Part shown: positions 1 to 5,641 of the stretch, piece by piece | How positions within the stretch are numbered: position 1 is the stretch's first letter | Layout of the letters: every line of letters begins with the position of its first letter | From: Verrucomicrobiota bacterium | GTDB taxonomy: Bacteria > Chlamydiota > Chlamydiia > Chlamydiales > Rhabdochlamydiaceae | Direction: 5' to 3' | Assembly (NCBI GenBank): GCA_903970455.1 | Contig: CAJCIW010000106.1 | Location: forward strand, 1 to 6,316 | Length of the DNA stretch: 6,316 nt | The notes under the pieces: generated by a model | The model's input: only the letters and a program-made list of their open reading frames with translations | Database searches by the model: none | What the model was told of the DNA's origin: nothing | Translations under genes and position numbers: made by a program

Positions 1-2
1 TC

Positions 3-1322
3 CCGCTTGATTCGGCCATCACAAATCCTAAGTTAAACCGAGCACAGAAAGAAGCAGTGGAAAATGGGATGGTCCATTCTTTCTCTCTGCTGACGGGGGG
101 TCCAGGAACTGGAAAGACATTTACCGCTGCGGAATTCGTGAAAACAACCCTTGCCTCCCTTTGTCCGGAAAAGCGGAAACTCTTTAGGATCATTTTAACA
201 GCTCCCACAGGAAAAGCCGTTGCACAACTGGAAGGGAACTTACGCACTTCTTTAGAAGAAAGCGTCTCGATTCGTACTGGCACATTGCATGCGATCCTTG
301 GGATCAAAAATGATGAAGGCGAGGAGGAAGAGGGGGAACTCCTCTTTGCCGACCTGATCATCGTCGATGAGTGCTCCATGATCGACGCCCGCATTTTTTC
401 TCGCCTCCTTACCTCTGTGCCAAATGGAGCTCGTTTGCTGCTCATCGGGGACAAGAATCAACTCCCTCCGATTGAAGCGGGAAGTGTTTTTGCCGATCTC
501 ATCGACGCGGGAGTTTACCCCTCTGTTCACCTCAACGAATGCCTTCGGTCCGATCTCACCGAAATTTTAACACTCGCTGAGCACGTCAAGCAGGGGGATG
601 CAAAAGCAGTTCTTGAACACTTAAAAAATCACAAAAGCATCGGATGGACCGATCTGAATGAAAATAAAATTACTCCCGCCCAGCTTTGGGAACAATGCAA
701 AGGCCATTTCAAACCTTATTCATTGGAAAAGCCAGTTCCGGAGCAAATTCTCAGTTTGATCGGCCGGTTTTCTCTCCTTTCATCCATACGAAAAGGCCCT
801 CTTGGAGTCGATGCGATCAACCGCTATTTTCTTTATCAATCGCTCAAAGCAGTTCCTGAAGACGCCTGGTGGATCGCGCCGATCATGATCACGCGCAACG
901 ACTACGAATTGGAGTTGTACAACGGCGATTTGGGCTTTCTCGTGAGAAAATGCCCTCATGATTTCTCTTTGCGCCAACTTTCTCTTGAGGATTACGTTCT
1001 GTTCAGCGGACGGAAGGGTGGATACCGGCAGCTTTCCGCCTTGCATTTATCCTCTTACGAATACTGTTATTGCCTGTCCGTCCACAAAAGCCAAGGAAGC
1101 GAATACGACGAGTCTCTCATCTTAATCCCTCCCGGCTCAGAACTATTCGGTAGAGAAGCAATCTATACCGCCATCACGCGCGTGAAAAGGAAAGTTTCTC
1201 TCTTGTGTAGCGCTGAAGTACTGACGCAATCTATCCTTACAAGTTCAAAAAAAATGTCAGGTCTCATCCAGAGAATAAAATCTGACGTTACCAACGATAA
1301 AAGTAGCGGGGATTATCTGTAA
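3..1322 (+). CDS. recD: RecD, exonuclease V (RecBCD) alpha subunit, 5'-truncated by window edge
   Basis: The reading frame is open to the left edge (from base 3), so this is the C-terminal 439 residues of a larger protein; E. coli RecD has about 608. RecD is the superfamily 1B helicase that moves 5' to 3' within RecBCD, which processes double-strand breaks for recombination. Visible in order: a Q-motif-like LNRAQKEAV, Walker A GGPGTGKT (bases 96-119), Walker B with VDECSMID (DE at 366-371), motif III GDKNQLPPIEAG, an LRS arginine segment, RKGPLGVDAIN, PIMITRND, NGDLG, motif VI VHKSQGSEYDE (1080-1112) and YTAITRVKRK. The blocks RKGPLGVDAIN and MITRND...NGDLG match RecBCD-type RecD rather than the longer RecD2. 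A GTG at 57 and an ATG at 69 are internal codons, because the upstream residues are conserved in RecD. The stop TAA at 1320-1322 lies inside the end of the convergent oxygenase gene. recB and recC are not in the window. Confidence 0.95.
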   Translation, partial: PLDSAITNPKLNRAQKEAVENGMVHSFSLLTGGPGTGKTFTAAEFVKTTLASLCPEKRKLFRIILTAPTGKAVAQLEGNLRTSLEESVSIRTGTLHAILGIKNDEGEEEEGELLFADLIIVDECSMIDARIFSRLLTSVPNGARLLLIGDKNQLPPIEAGSVFADLIDAGVYPSVHLNECLRSDLTEILTLAEHVKQGDAKAVLEHLKNHKSIGWTDLNENKITPAQLWEQCKGHFKPYSLEKPVPEQILSLIGRFSLLSSIRKGPLGVDAINRYFLYQSLKAVPEDAWWIAPIMITRNDYELELYNGDLGFLVRKCPHDFSLRQLSLEDYVLFSGRKGGYRQLSALHLSSYEYCYCLSVHKSQGSEYDESLILIPPGSELFGREAIYTAITRVKRKVSLLCSAEVLTQSILTSSKKMSGLIQRIKSDVTNDKSSGDYL

Positions 1323-1977
1323 ACCAGAAGTGGATCGAGTGGCGAATGCCTCTCCGCATGCGCAATACTTCATGATAAAAATCAGAGCCGTCAGGGGATA
1401 GCACCAGCATGCCCGCTTGAATAGGGATCACTTTCTGATAAGTGTGTTGGCATGGGCCATCTTCGAAGACGATTTCACCGCCTTCAAAGTCATCGTCGAG
1501 ATAGACTAGCCCTGTATAAGTCCTCCATCCGGTGTGATTGGGAACAAATCGGGATCCTGGACAAGTGCCGTTGCAAGTGGCCCTGAGTTGATTTTGATCT
1601 GTTCCATGAATGGGGCATTCAAAACGGATATTGTCCGCATGATAAATAGCGGAATTCCCTTTAATTCTGGAAAAAAATGCGCAAAAGTCTAATTGCTGAA
1701 TCCGATTCGGCTGATAATGGCGTGCAATCAGCTCAAGAATGCGATCGGAAATTTGTTGGACTAACGTTCGTACAGTCCGATCCGACACATCTTGCATCGG
1801 CAGAATATTGTCTGTTTGGGCAGAGTAATTTCCCTGTTTCTGTGCATCGTAGAAATCGATGAGAAGTGCAGCCTCCTCAGGAGTGATGAAATTTTCCCGA
1901 ATAATGATTTGGTCTTCCGGAGTTGCAAAAGCAGGCACGCATACGGCAAGAATAAATAAGAAAAAAAGTTTTCGCAT
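1288..1977 (-). CDS. Secreted 2-oxoglutarate/Fe(II) dioxygenase, prolyl hydroxylase (P4Hc) family, leprecan-like
   Basis: 229 residues. This family couples decarboxylation of 2-oxoglutarate to hydroxylation of a substrate, often a prolyl residue, at a non-haem iron. Residues 1-18 form a signal peptide (MRK, hydrophobic core, cleavage after AFA), so it should act outside the cytoplasm. The N-terminal IIIRENFITPEEAALLIDFY is the usual lead-in helix of P4Hc proteins. Iron ligands are H113 and D115 (YHADN) and H202 (FYHEV); R212 (RHSIHFWFT) fits the 2-oxoglutarate carboxylate anchor. The core YTGLVYLDDDFEGGEIVF followed by IHFWFTDNPRY resembles animal prolyl 3-hydroxylases more than bacterial P4H proteins, by memory of the family. 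A cysteine-bearing insert (C121, C135, C139) follows the HxD motif; with C99 and C176 it could form disulfides. The start at 1977 is chosen because GAGG lies six bases upstream and the signal peptide begins there; an in-frame start at 2061 would bury the signal peptide. The substrate is unknown. The 3' end overlaps recD by 35 bp. Confidence 0.85.
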   Translation of the reverse strand: MRKLFFLFILAVCVPAFATPEDQIIIRENFITPEEAALLIDFYDAQKQGNYSAQTDNILPMQDVSDRTVRTLVQQISDRILELIARHYQPNRIQQLDFCAFFSRIKGNSAIYHADNIRFECPIHGTDQNQLRATCNGTCPGSRFVPNHTGWRTYTGLVYLDDDFEGGEIVFEDGPCQHTYQKVIPIQAGMLVLSPDGSDFYHEVLRMRRGIRHSIHFWFTDNPRYFYRW

Positions 1978-1980
1978 TTT

Positions 1981-1989
1981 CAACCTCAT
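1981..1989 (-). promoter_or_regulatory. Ribosome binding site of the dioxygenase gene
   Basis: On the minus strand the sequence before the start is ATGAGGTTGAAA then ATG. The GAGG sits six bases before the ATG at 1977. It overlaps an earlier in-frame ATG, so it supports the start at 1977 over that ATG or the more distal one at 2061. No convincing promoter for this gene was seen in the 93-bp divergent spacer. Confidence 0.6.
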
Positions 1990-2044
1990 TGAAGAGTTTT
2001 GAATGGTAATCAAATTCCCCCTTTTTGGTGAAATGATCTTTAGG

Positions 2045-2050
2045 TATGAT
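2045..2050 (+). promoter_or_regulatory. Possible -10 element for dacB
   Basis: TATGAT matches the sigma70/sigma66 -10 consensus TATAAT at five of six positions and lies 20 bases before the dacB start codon. No good -35 is visible at 16-18 bp; the region there is T-rich (TTTTTGG at 2022-2028). Transcription would start near 2057, leaving a leader of about 14 nt. It is a weak call because the -35 is poor. Confidence 0.35.
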
Positions 2051-2059
2051 GCCCCTGAC

Positions 2060-2066
2060 AAGGGGG
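2060..2066 (+). promoter_or_regulatory. Ribosome binding site of dacB
   Basis: AAGGGGG ends four bases before the ATG at 2071 and fits a Shine-Dalgarno sequence, fixing the dacB start. The G-run can also pair with CCCC at 2052-2055 just upstream, which would hide it if the transcript includes that segment. Confidence 0.6.
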
Positions 2067-2070
2067 CCCT

Positions 2071-3525
2071 ATGCGAAAATCTTCATTCTTTTTGATCTTA
2101 TTTGTTCTCTGCTCTTCTCTCATCGCCAAAGAAGCGAAACTTTCGGGAAAGCAACAGATGACAGCGCTTCAAAATGGGATCGAAAGAATCATTCTCGATG
2201 CCGATCCGGAAGTGCACATCGGCATAGAAATCGTTTCGTTGAAAAATGGGCAGAGGCTCTATCAAAAAAGCCCGCATCATCTCTTTGTTCCTGCTAGCTG
2301 CATTAAACTGATCACTGGGGCCGCAGCTCTGCATCTGCTGGGCGTCGACTATCGTTTTACGACAAAGTTGTGGACAGATGGAACGATCGAAGATACCACT
2401 CTGAAAGGAAATCTTTATTTGCAAGGATCGGGCGACCCCGATCTCGCTGTACGCGATTTGGAGGAGCTGGTTTTCCAATTAAAATTGCAAAATATCACAA
2501 CAATCGAAGGGGATCTGTTTGCTGATAATACCCTTTTCGACGCCATTGCGCAAGGTCCAGGCTGGATGTGGGACGACACAGGGTACGATTGGTCGGCGCC
2601 TATGCAAGCTTTAACATTGAACCGTAGCTGTATCGATATCTGGGTCAAGCCCGCAGAAAAGGTGAATACCCGTCCTCGCGTCTACCAATATCCTAAAAGC
2701 GATTTCGTCCGGGTTGAAAATCGGGCGGTCACGACCAAAGAAGAAAATGACCTCATTGCGAAACGACGCGCCATGAGCATAGACAACATTATCGATATCG
2801 GAGGGAAAATGCCTCTGAACGGGGAAACCAGACACCTTGCCATTCCGGTCGAAGAACCCCATCTTTATACGATCCACGTCCTAAGAAACATACTGCTCAA
2901 AGCAAAAGTGGGATTTGAAGGAAAAGTCGCCTCTAGACAGACCCCGAAGGATGCTGTTGTCCTTGCAAGCCATACTTCTCGCCCTCTTTCCCAAATTGTC
3001 GAGGAAATGATGAAGACGTCAGATAATTTGATCGGCGACGCCCTTTTTAAAAAGATGGGAGAAAATCGTTTTGGAGCTCCGGGCACATGGCAAAAAGGGT
3101 CGCAGGCGGTGCGGGAGTTTTTAGCTCAGACCGTCGGATTGAATGTGGAAAAAATGGTGATCGTGGATGGATCGGGGCTATCTCGCTACAACCTTGTCTC
3201 CGCCCATCATTTCTTAGAATTTTTAAGTTGGATGCACAAACAATTTTCCTGCTCCAGCGAATTTATCTCCTCTCTCCCGATTTCCGGAACAGATGGAAGT
3301 TTAGTCCGTCGGATGAAAAGTGGAGAACTAAAGGGGAAAGTCCGGGCAAAAACCGGCGCCATGACAGGGATTTCTTCTCTATCAGGGTATTTGTCGACAA
3401 AGGATGGGGAGTTGTTAGCTTTTTCGATTCTGCAAAATGGATTTACCGGCAAAGTCAGCGAGTATAAAACAAAAATCGAAGACGAGATTTGCGCATTTCT
3501 GGTGAATTTTTCAAGGGAAGAGTAA
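2071..3525 (+). CDS. dacB: D-alanyl-D-alanine carboxypeptidase/endopeptidase, PBP4 family (peptidase S13)
   Basis: 484 residues, full length for the PBP4 family (E. coli DacB has 477). These enzymes act in the periplasm on peptidoglycan, removing terminal D-Ala or cutting peptide cross-links. A signal peptide spans residues 1-19 (MRK, hydrophobic stretch, SLIA before KEA). The three penicillin-binding motifs are all present: SxxK as S76-C-I-K79 in VPASCIKL, SxN as S317-D-N319 in MKTSDNLIGD, and KTG as K427-T-G429 in RAKTGAMTGISSLSGYL. The long segment between the first two motifs is typical of class C low-molecular-weight PBPs, and GSGDPDL and VDGSGLSRYN are familiar family blocks. The start is supported by AAGGGGG just upstream. 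It is divergent from the dioxygenase across a 93-bp spacer and meets the ATPase gene tail to tail with no gap. If the host is chlamydial, this enzyme would trim the limited peptidoglycan made at division; that role is inferred. Confidence 0.95.
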   Translation: MRKSSFFLILFVLCSSLIAKEAKLSGKQQMTALQNGIERIILDADPEVHIGIEIVSLKNGQRLYQKSPHHLFVPASCIKLITGAAALHLLGVDYRFTTKLWTDGTIEDTTLKGNLYLQGSGDPDLAVRDLEELVFQLKLQNITTIEGDLFADNTLFDAIAQGPGWMWDDTGYDWSAPMQALTLNRSCIDIWVKPAEKVNTRPRVYQYPKSDFVRVENRAVTTKEENDLIAKRRAMSIDNIIDIGGKMPLNGETRHLAIPVEEPHLYTIHVLRNILLKAKVGFEGKVASRQTPKDAVVLASHTSRPLSQIVEEMMKTSDNLIGDALFKKMGENRFGAPGTWQKGSQAVREFLAQTVGLNVEKMVIVDGSGLSRYNLVSAHHFLEFLSWMHKQFSCSSEFISSLPISGTDGSLVRRMKSGELKGKVRAKTGAMTGISSLSGYLSTKDGELLAFSILQNGFTGKVSEYKTKIEDEICAFLVNFSREE

Positions 3526-4860
3526 TTAATCCCGACTTGGCAACTGGCTCATTATTACATCAATCAGCCGCGTTAAGTGCGCTACCATGTAAAATGGTAT
3601 AGAAAGGATATTTTTTTCCCATTTCAGGGCGTCTTGTGAGATTTTTACTCCAAATAGGGATCTTTTTTCTTCCATGAACACACGAAGGGATCGTAATTTT
3701 CCTGTCTTGCCAGCCTTAACTTCAAGGGGGAAAATATGGCCTTTGTAAGCAATCACATAATCCACTTCCGCAGAGCTTGATGTTTTTTCTCGCGCCCAAA
3801 AAAATAACCGTTCCTCTAAGAAAGGATCGCATGTTGCCAATAGCTCTTGTCCAACAAATTGCTCTGCAAGGGCGCCAGTCATCAGATCGGAATCTAGAGG
3901 GTCTACGTTCATCACTTGCTCAACTAGACCGATATCTAAAAAAACTACCTTAAACACATGTTGCTTCTCTGTTGCAATCAGGGGAAGGCCTTCAGCTGCT
4001 GTCGGATTAATTGGATGCAAAACGCCCGCTAACTTCAGGAGTTCAAATGCGAGTTTCATAGAGCGTGCGGGATTGGGGAGATCTGGATCAATCCTACTGT
4101 ATTTGACATGGTCACCTATTAGTTTTGGGCCCTCTTCGAAGATTTTCTTAAGATAGCGATGTTGGGTTCGAGTCGCATACTTTCCAAAATCAGCTTCATA
4201 CGCGTCCCATAAAGCTTTTTGAGCGTATTTTACGTCCAAATAGGAATTGGTTTTTAAAAAAGTAACCACGCTTGCTGGCATTCCGCCAACTATAAAATAA
4301 TCCTTTACCTTCTTAAGGAGCTGAGCATGAATAGCAGGTGGAGGAGGGGTTGCCATATCGAATGAAGCAAGAGCTTTCTGTAAAGGAGATTCTCCCAAGC
4401 CAATGAGAAATTCCTCAAAAGACAAGGGGTAAAGTTTAGCAAATTGGACTCTTCCCACGGGATATGAAAAATCTTCATCTCGAATAACAAATTCCAAAAG
4501 TGAGCCTGCCGCGATAAGATGCAGATCTGGTAATTGTTCTTTGAAGTATCTCAAGGATTGCAATGCCTTTGGGCATTGTTGAATCTCGTCTAGAAAGAGC
4601 AAGGTTTCCCCGGGAATAATTTTCTGGTGGGTTAAAAGCTCAAGTTGGTTCAAGATAGACAAAGGATCAAACGTCTCAAAACATTGCTTGTAGACGGATG
4701 AAGCCTCAAAGTTAATTCCCACAAAATTCTTAAATTCTTCCCGTCCGAATGTTTCTATAATGAAGGTTTTCCCCACCTGCCTTGCCCCACTTACAATCAA
4801 GGGAATCCTGGTTGGACTATTTTTCCATTTACAAAGTGTTTGTTTAAAAAAGCGCTGCAT
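3526..4860 (-). CDS. AAA_14/DUF4143 family ATPase
   Basis: 444 residues, normal length for this family, which has an N-terminal P-loop ATPase domain and a C-terminal DUF4143 domain. Walker A is GARQVGKT (25-32), Walker B is LLFLDEIQQCP with D91-E92, and LIAAGSLLEF (115-124) fits sensor 1. The DUF4143 part contains YFIVGGMPASV and a C-terminal EVDYVIAYKGHIFPLEVKAGK with E365, D367, E380 and K382, an arrangement like a PD-(D/E)XK nuclease fold. The cellular role of the family is poorly understood; it is widespread, patchily distributed and often looks horizontally acquired. ATG at 4860 is the only good start: the frame closes at 4879-4881 and no Shine-Dalgarno is visible. Instead, a direct repeat begins almost at the start codon, suggesting its control lies there. 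The stop TAA (3526-3528) directly abuts the dacB stop. The gene looks more A+T-rich than dacB (not counted). Confidence 0.93.
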   Translation of the reverse strand: MQRFFKQTLCKWKNSPTRIPLIVSGARQVGKTFIIETFGREEFKNFVGINFEASSVYKQCFETFDPLSILNQLELLTHQKIIPGETLLFLDEIQQCPKALQSLRYFKEQLPDLHLIAAGSLLEFVIRDEDFSYPVGRVQFAKLYPLSFEEFLIGLGESPLQKALASFDMATPPPPAIHAQLLKKVKDYFIVGGMPASVVTFLKTNSYLDVKYAQKALWDAYEADFGKYATRTQHRYLKKIFEEGPKLIGDHVKYSRIDPDLPNPARSMKLAFELLKLAGVLHPINPTAAEGLPLIATEKQHVFKVVFLDIGLVEQVMNVDPLDSDLMTGALAEQFVGQELLATCDPFLEERLFFWAREKTSSSAEVDYVIAYKGHIFPLEVKAGKTGKLRSLRVFMEEKRSLFGVKISQDALKWEKNILSIPFYMVAHLTRLIDVIMSQLPSRD

Positions 4861-4862
4861 AT

Positions 4863-4925
4863 GTATGGAAATAGGGGGTTATTTTATGCCAATTGTGTAT
4901 AAAATATAGGGGTAATTTTGTGCAA
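4863..4925. repeat. Two imperfect ~30-bp direct repeats upstream of the ATPase gene
   Basis: Copy 1 is 4863-4892 and copy 2 is 4897-4925, offset by about 34-35 bp. On the plus strand both read GTAT, 4-5 variable bases, then ATAGGGG(G)TWATTTTRTGC and an A-rich end. Between and across them lies a perfect 8-bp inverted repeat, TATTTTAT (4880-4887) and ATAAAATA (4899-4906), with an 11-nt spacer that includes CAATTG. Copy 1 ends within a few bases of the ATPase start codon, so an operator for autoregulation is a natural reading. An alternative is that they are remnants of a mobile element end. On the plus strand each copy also resembles a ribosome binding site plus start codon (AGGGG, 7 nt, ATG or GTG). 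Confidence 0.6.
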
Positions 4926-5180
4926 AAAAATCGCATCTCTCTAATAATCAACAGGCTGCATTCTGCTTGTACACATCGTGATTCGAAAGTTGGCCGCTGG
5001 CTTCGTCAGCATCCTCATCTTTGCAACGGGCTGCATCGAGCTTGTGCTTGCACACCCCCTGCTCCTCTTGCAAAAGAGCGGTTCTATGCAACTGTCCGCA
5101 GCCCCAACGGCGCGCGCGCTGCAAATCTGAAGCGCGGACATTGCACTGGCCAACTTTTGAATCCCTCTGTATATGGGTAA
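4920..5180 (+). CDS. Doubtful small ORF, 86 residues, unrecognised
   Basis: GTG at 4920 is preceded by AGGGG at seven bases, a plausible ribosome binding site, and opens an 86-codon frame ending in TAA at 5178-5180. The product would be basic and rich in Arg, His and Cys (SACTH, HLCNG, RACACT, GHCTG) with no family I recognise. Doubt is high. The stretch is G+C-rich, so stop codons are rare: a 70-codon frame is open on the opposite strand (4941-5153), and another plus frame holds a 50-codon ORF (GTG 4978 to TGA 5130) whose product begins like a lipoprotein signal peptide (VIRKLAAGFVSILIFATGC). At most one of these is likely to be real, and the segment may be non-coding or a decayed fragment. 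Confidence 0.2.
   Translation: MQKNRISLIINRLHSACTHRDSKVGRWLRQHPHLCNGLHRACACTPPAPLAKERFYATVRSPNGARAANLKRGHCTGQLLNPSVYG
4951..5160. other. G+C-rich island with hairpins in the gene-poor interval
   Basis: By hand count 118 of 210 bases are G or C (56%), against A+T-rich sequence on both sides. It contains a hairpin CTCTT-GCAA-AAGAG (5065-5078) with a GNRA-type tetraloop, and a larger stem pairing 5088-5099 with 5134-5144 (11 bp with one bulged C). A GGGCTGC/GCAGCCC inverted repeat and two similar GGCTGCAT segments are also present. These could mark a structured RNA, a decayed gene or foreign DNA. No known RNA family was recognised. Confidence 0.4.
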
Positions 5181-5210
5181 CGATCAGTGTAAAGGGGTGA
5201 GAAAGTACAG

Positions 5211-5241
5211 GGATCTCATTCCTCTGCGAAGAATAAGATCC
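5211..5241 (-). terminator. Stem-loop downstream of rpsT, probable terminator
   Basis: A 31-nt hairpin begins 15 bases after the rpsT stop codon. Read on the minus strand, GGATCT pairs with AGATCC, and the stem continues through a T-G pair and ATTC/GAAT to about 12 bp around a 7-nt loop. It is followed only by CTGTACTTTCTC rather than a clean T-run, so intrinsic termination would be weak; it may instead protect the mRNA 3' end. Confidence 0.5.
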
Positions 5242-5255
5242 TGCGGCTTTAAATA

Positions 5256-5549
5256 CTACTTGGTGAGGGCGTGGAGGCGGGATTTGACGCGGTTTGCTTT
5301 ATTTGCCTTGTAAATCCCTTTTTTAACTCCTTTGTCCATCAAACTATACACGTCATCGAGTTTGGATTTCAGGTTTGCAGAGTCTTTTTTAGAGACAGTT
5401 TCATGAAAAGAACGGACCGCCGTGTTGACTTTTGCTTTAAAAGAGCGGTTCCTGACGTTTCTTTTTTGTCCTTGGAGGTCTCTTTTTAAGGCGGACGGCT
5501 TTCTTTGCTTGGGTTTACCTTTGCCATTGTCTTTTTTTTCTTCTGCCAT
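5256..5549 (-). CDS. rpsT: 30S ribosomal protein S20
   Basis: 97 residues, typical for S20 (about 87-98). S20 is a primary 16S rRNA-binding protein that helps assemble the small subunit body. The sequence is very basic: a lysine-rich N-terminus (KGKPKQRKPSALKRD), then KRNVRNRSFKAKVNTAVRSFHE, matching the family's conserved R-N-x-x-x-K-S/A-x-x-(K/R)T block, and VYSLMDKGVKKGIYKANKANRVKSRL, matching its conserved D-K-(G/A)-x-K-(K/R)-G-x-(I/Y)-x-x-N/K-x-A-x-R-x-K-S-R end. The start at 5549 is chosen because AAGGA lies ten bases upstream; an in-frame ATG 57 bases earlier (5606) would add a non-family extension running through the -10 promoter element. It has its own promoter, a short leader and a 3' stem-loop, so it is probably transcribed alone. 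The C-terminal half resembles chlamydial S20 from memory. Confidence 0.93.
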   Translation of the reverse strand: MAEEKKDNGKGKPKQRKPSALKRDLQGQKRNVRNRSFKAKVNTAVRSFHETVSKKDSANLKSKLDDVYSLMDKGVKKGIYKANKANRVKSRLHALTK

Positions 5550-5559
5550 ATCAAAATAT

Positions 5560-5564
5560 TCCTT
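5560..5564 (-). promoter_or_regulatory. Ribosome binding site of rpsT
   Basis: Minus-strand AAGGA sits ten bases upstream of the ATG at 5549 and decides this start over the distal in-frame ATG at 5606. It lies in a small ATTC-TTAAG-GAAT self-complementary segment too weak to call a regulatory hairpin. Confidence 0.6.
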
Positions 5565-5586
5565 AAGAATTTTTTCAGATAGAAGT

Positions 5587-5616
5587 AATATAGCTGGTCT
5601 TGACATAATTCGTCAA
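5587..5616 (-). promoter_or_regulatory. rpsT promoter (-35 TTGACG, -10 TATATT)
   Basis: On the minus strand TTGACG (5611-5616) and TATATT (5587-5592) are each five of six to the sigma70/sigma66 consensus, separated by 18 bp. Transcription would start near 5580, giving a leader of about 30 nt that contains the rpsT ribosome binding site. The -35 overlaps an inverted repeat whose other arm forms a plus-strand TTGACA. Confidence 0.65.
5600..5605 (+). promoter_or_regulatory. Possible -35 (TTGACA) for the membrane-protein gene
   Basis: A perfect TTGACA lies on the plus strand 36 bases before the ATG at 5642. No proper -10 follows at 16-18 bp; the region is a T/A tract (ATTTTTTAAAAATTTTT). It may be only the second arm of the TTGAC-N7-GTCAA inverted repeat. 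Confidence 0.25.
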
Positions 5617-5641
5617 AAGTGAATTTTTTAAAAATTTTTCT

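Noticed and set aside
1677..1949. Short open frames on both strands inside the dioxygenase gene
   Set aside because: Out of frame with a well-supported gene, with no ribosome binding site or domain.
1977..2061. Longer dioxygenase start at 2061 (257 residues)
   Set aside because: It would place a 28-residue extension before a clear signal peptide, and a good Shine-Dalgarno precedes 1977.
2098..2478. 126-codon open frame antisense to dacB
   Set aside because: It lies wholly within dacB, whose three catalytic motifs and family length prove that frame; the antisense product has no recognisable features.
3087..3467. 126-codon plus-strand frame overlapping dacB in another frame
   Set aside because: It overlaps the conserved KTG-containing part of dacB and its translation looks random.
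4863..4925. CRISPR array
   Set aside because: Only two imperfect repeats with a 4-bp gap between the full units; no spacers and no cas genes.
4941..5153. 70-codon minus-strand frame as a gene
   Set aside because: It lies in a G+C-rich stretch where several frames are open, has no visible ribosome binding site, and its translation matches nothing I know.
4951..5160. Known structured RNA (tmRNA, RNase P RNA, group II intron domain V)
   Set aside because: Looked for the conserved signatures of these families on both strands and found none, although hairpins are present.
5549..5606. Longer rpsT start at 5606
   Set aside because: The extension is unlike S20 and would run through the promoter -10 and the ribosome binding site.
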